Positions 62,210 to 64,000 of a stretch of DNA of 64,000 bases are shown piece after piece. Within the stretch, counting starts at the first letter, position 1. Each line of letters opens with the position of its first letter. Under the pieces are notes generated by a model. The model searched no databases and had not been told where the DNA came from. It saw only the letters and a list, made by a program, of their open reading frames with translations. This DNA comes from Glandiceps talaboti. Lineage: Eukaryota > Hemichordata > Enteropneusta > Spengelidae. The translations under genes and the position numbers were made by a program. Location of the stretch: NCBI RefSeq assembly GCF_964340395.1, contig NC_135560.1, forward strand, positions 9,997,598 to 10,061,597, written 5' to 3'.

Positions 62210-64000
62210 CGCGCGCGGAGGATATGAATGTTACGTTTAATGTTTACATCGCGCAATACCACGTGACAGCATACGCCATTCGCAAGTATACGTTTCTGCC
62301 TTTTGAAAAGGAGACTTTCCAACCCTTCAATATTTCCGGTTGAGGTCTCTGGAGTTACAAGTCTTCATAGTTTGCTTAGTTTTGTTATAGCGGTACATTA
62401 ATTACATGAATGCTGATACAGGGATTCAGGGAGGGACCATTTATTTTGTGAACCAGGGTAATTTTTCCGCGCTCTGACTCCCGACACATTCTACTGTTAC
62501 CGTAAAAAGGTGATGCAGTTTTTACGACGATGGAATGAATATATCAATTCTATTCACACGACGGTGTTCACCCTTCGCTGCTTTATACACACCCACGAGT
62601 AAACGCGATTTAATTCTATGACGTCACCGCCGCCTTGATGACACGAATAACACACATTCATCCTAAGCTATCGCACAATTTTGTAACCCCTCTTGACTTT
62701 TTTCTTTTTAATTTTTTATGTGATTGTCTACCTACATATAACACTTAGATGTTCACCATTGTAGCCACTGAATGTAGATGGCGACACTTCAAGTTACAAG
62801 TGGCTAAACTCACTGAGTTCCATTTACCCTCTTAGAGTAATAGCACCTAAATGGCTACTAATTAGTGACCTGCATAATATCTTCCAACAATCCAATACGT
62901 AAGAGTAAAGCAACATACAAACGACCTGAGTTATCTGTCCACACTGTATTTCAGTCACCGCTTGTGTCCCCTCCCCTCCTCCCCTGACGATTTCAGACAA
63001 CGGGAGTTGTGATCAGTTATCATCGATCCCCAGGACATCGATTGGGGAAAATAGTAGTAGATTTTTGTTTTACCAGTAGAAAGTCATAAAATGAATATAT
63101 ATCTGTTACTTTGTCACGGTAACTGTTCGGATTAGGTTGTTTTTTGTGAGGAGGGGGTTGCTCTGACTGACCTGACTGACCGGCCAAAAAGTGCAAACAC
63201 TCTGTTCTATGGGTTAAATGAAACGAAGATGATTTTAGATGTACAGCTTGAATGTTCTGCCGGTACGGTGCACACTAAAAAAAAAACCCTGTACGCGTTT
63301 TCTCACAGCACAGCGGGATGCCATGAGAGATGCCATATATCAAATCTTCGCCTCCAGCAATCCCTCTCGGAAACACAAAAACTCGGATAGTGAAGTATGC
63401 CACGTTCGTATGATCTGACCTACGTATCTGCCTGTGAAAACATTACACCCGGTCAGCTGCATTTCACAAATTGTGTTTCAAAGTACAGATTGTGAGTCTC
63501 TAAGTTTTTCGTTGACTTCCCATTGCCTGCCCAGGTTGCGGGGGGGGGGGGACTAAATGTTCAAACTGCAGGATCTTGAAGACCAAAGATTCAATCCAGG
63601 ATCCTCACATTAGTGTCATGTTATCAAAAACCATACTGTGGATTTACAAAGAATTTTTCATTCTAATTTTTAAATCGCTATACCAGACAACTGTTTTTCT
63701 CATCCAGAGTTTAAATCCTAAAGAATTTGGGCCTTTACAGCAAAAAAAAAAGAAAAAGAACAAACGTCTGGTTGGCTGTTTATCTTAGCTGCGTTCATTA
63801 TGACCCAGAAAAATCATTTTCACCAATCCAGCAGCATGTAATCTCTCTAAAATACAGTTACAACAAATCTGGCTTAGGAGAGGCCTGCTGGAGCGAGGCA
63901 TTATGGGTAGTAAACAAAGTTGTGAGCTTCACATCTCAGCACTGTTTGGGCAAAAGGTTCAAGAGATATGAAATGCCCAACTTTGATCAATCTCTACCTA

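Larger units (their letters stand above)
57060..64000. other. No gene recognised
   Basis: No exon or mobile element could be supported apart from the small features listed. It includes a perfect CRE TGACGTCA at 62619-62626 next to 'ccgccgcc', a CACGTGAC near 62261, and a short perfect inverted repeat CGTCTCCT/AGGAGACG at 61599-61616. Confidence 0.35.

Overview
This window looks like nuclear DNA from an animal, most likely a marine invertebrate. It is AT-rich with little coding sequence, has long microsatellites and minisatellites, and carries short non-autonomous transposons with terminal inverted repeats (TIRs). It also has a SINE tail of the 'AAGCGCTATATAAA + (ATT)n' type and vertebrate/invertebrate-style splice sites. 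I cannot name the species or phylum. No complete gene, rRNA, tRNA or CRISPR array could be supported, and nearly all open frames are by-products of simple repeats.

The best gene evidence is two plus-strand exons of one unrecognised protein, at 3556-3613 and 32153-32250. Each has a strong splice signal and their phases match. The second ends in a stop, so they would form a Lys/Glu-rich C-terminus separated by a ~28.5 kb intron, with the earlier exons lying upstream of the window.

Layout: 1-3.5 kb is intergenic or intronic, with an 81-bp tandem array carrying five RFX X-box-like palindromes and one copy of a dispersed repeat. 3.6-32.1 kb (the presumed intron) holds G-quadruplex motifs, minisatellites at 12.0, 21.0-21.9, 22.1-23.0 and 23.8-24.4 kb, a compound microsatellite-linked tandem array at 19.4-20.9 kb, a hAT-like element with target-site duplication (18512-18810), one copy of a fold-back element (15752-15982) and a PIF/Harbinger-like miniature element (29410-29776). 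32.2-40 kb is the presumed 3' UTR and beyond. It contains the second dispersed-repeat copy, a second PIF-like element carrying a SINE, another fold-back element (34222-34649), a second copy of the 15.7-kb fold-back element with an amplified arm, a fossil LINE ORF1 at 37.5 kb, and an octamer-bearing tandem array at 39.1-39.7 kb. 40.7-64 kb is richer in CpG and has several promoter-like clusters (CRE/CCAAT/E2F at 40.7-41.0 kb; X-box/ETS at 46.1 kb; E-box/CRE/CCAAT at 51.1 kb; TATA at 52.0 kb) without recognisable coding exons. It also holds a third PIF-like element, a 1.1-kb ATTCT array, and a degenerate Penelope-type hammerhead-like motif at 52.8 kb.

The most useful leads are the exon pair, the three-member PIF-like family, the fold-back family with arm amplification, the arrays that multiply transcription-factor motifs, and the hammerhead-like motif. 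None amounts to a demonstrated new system.
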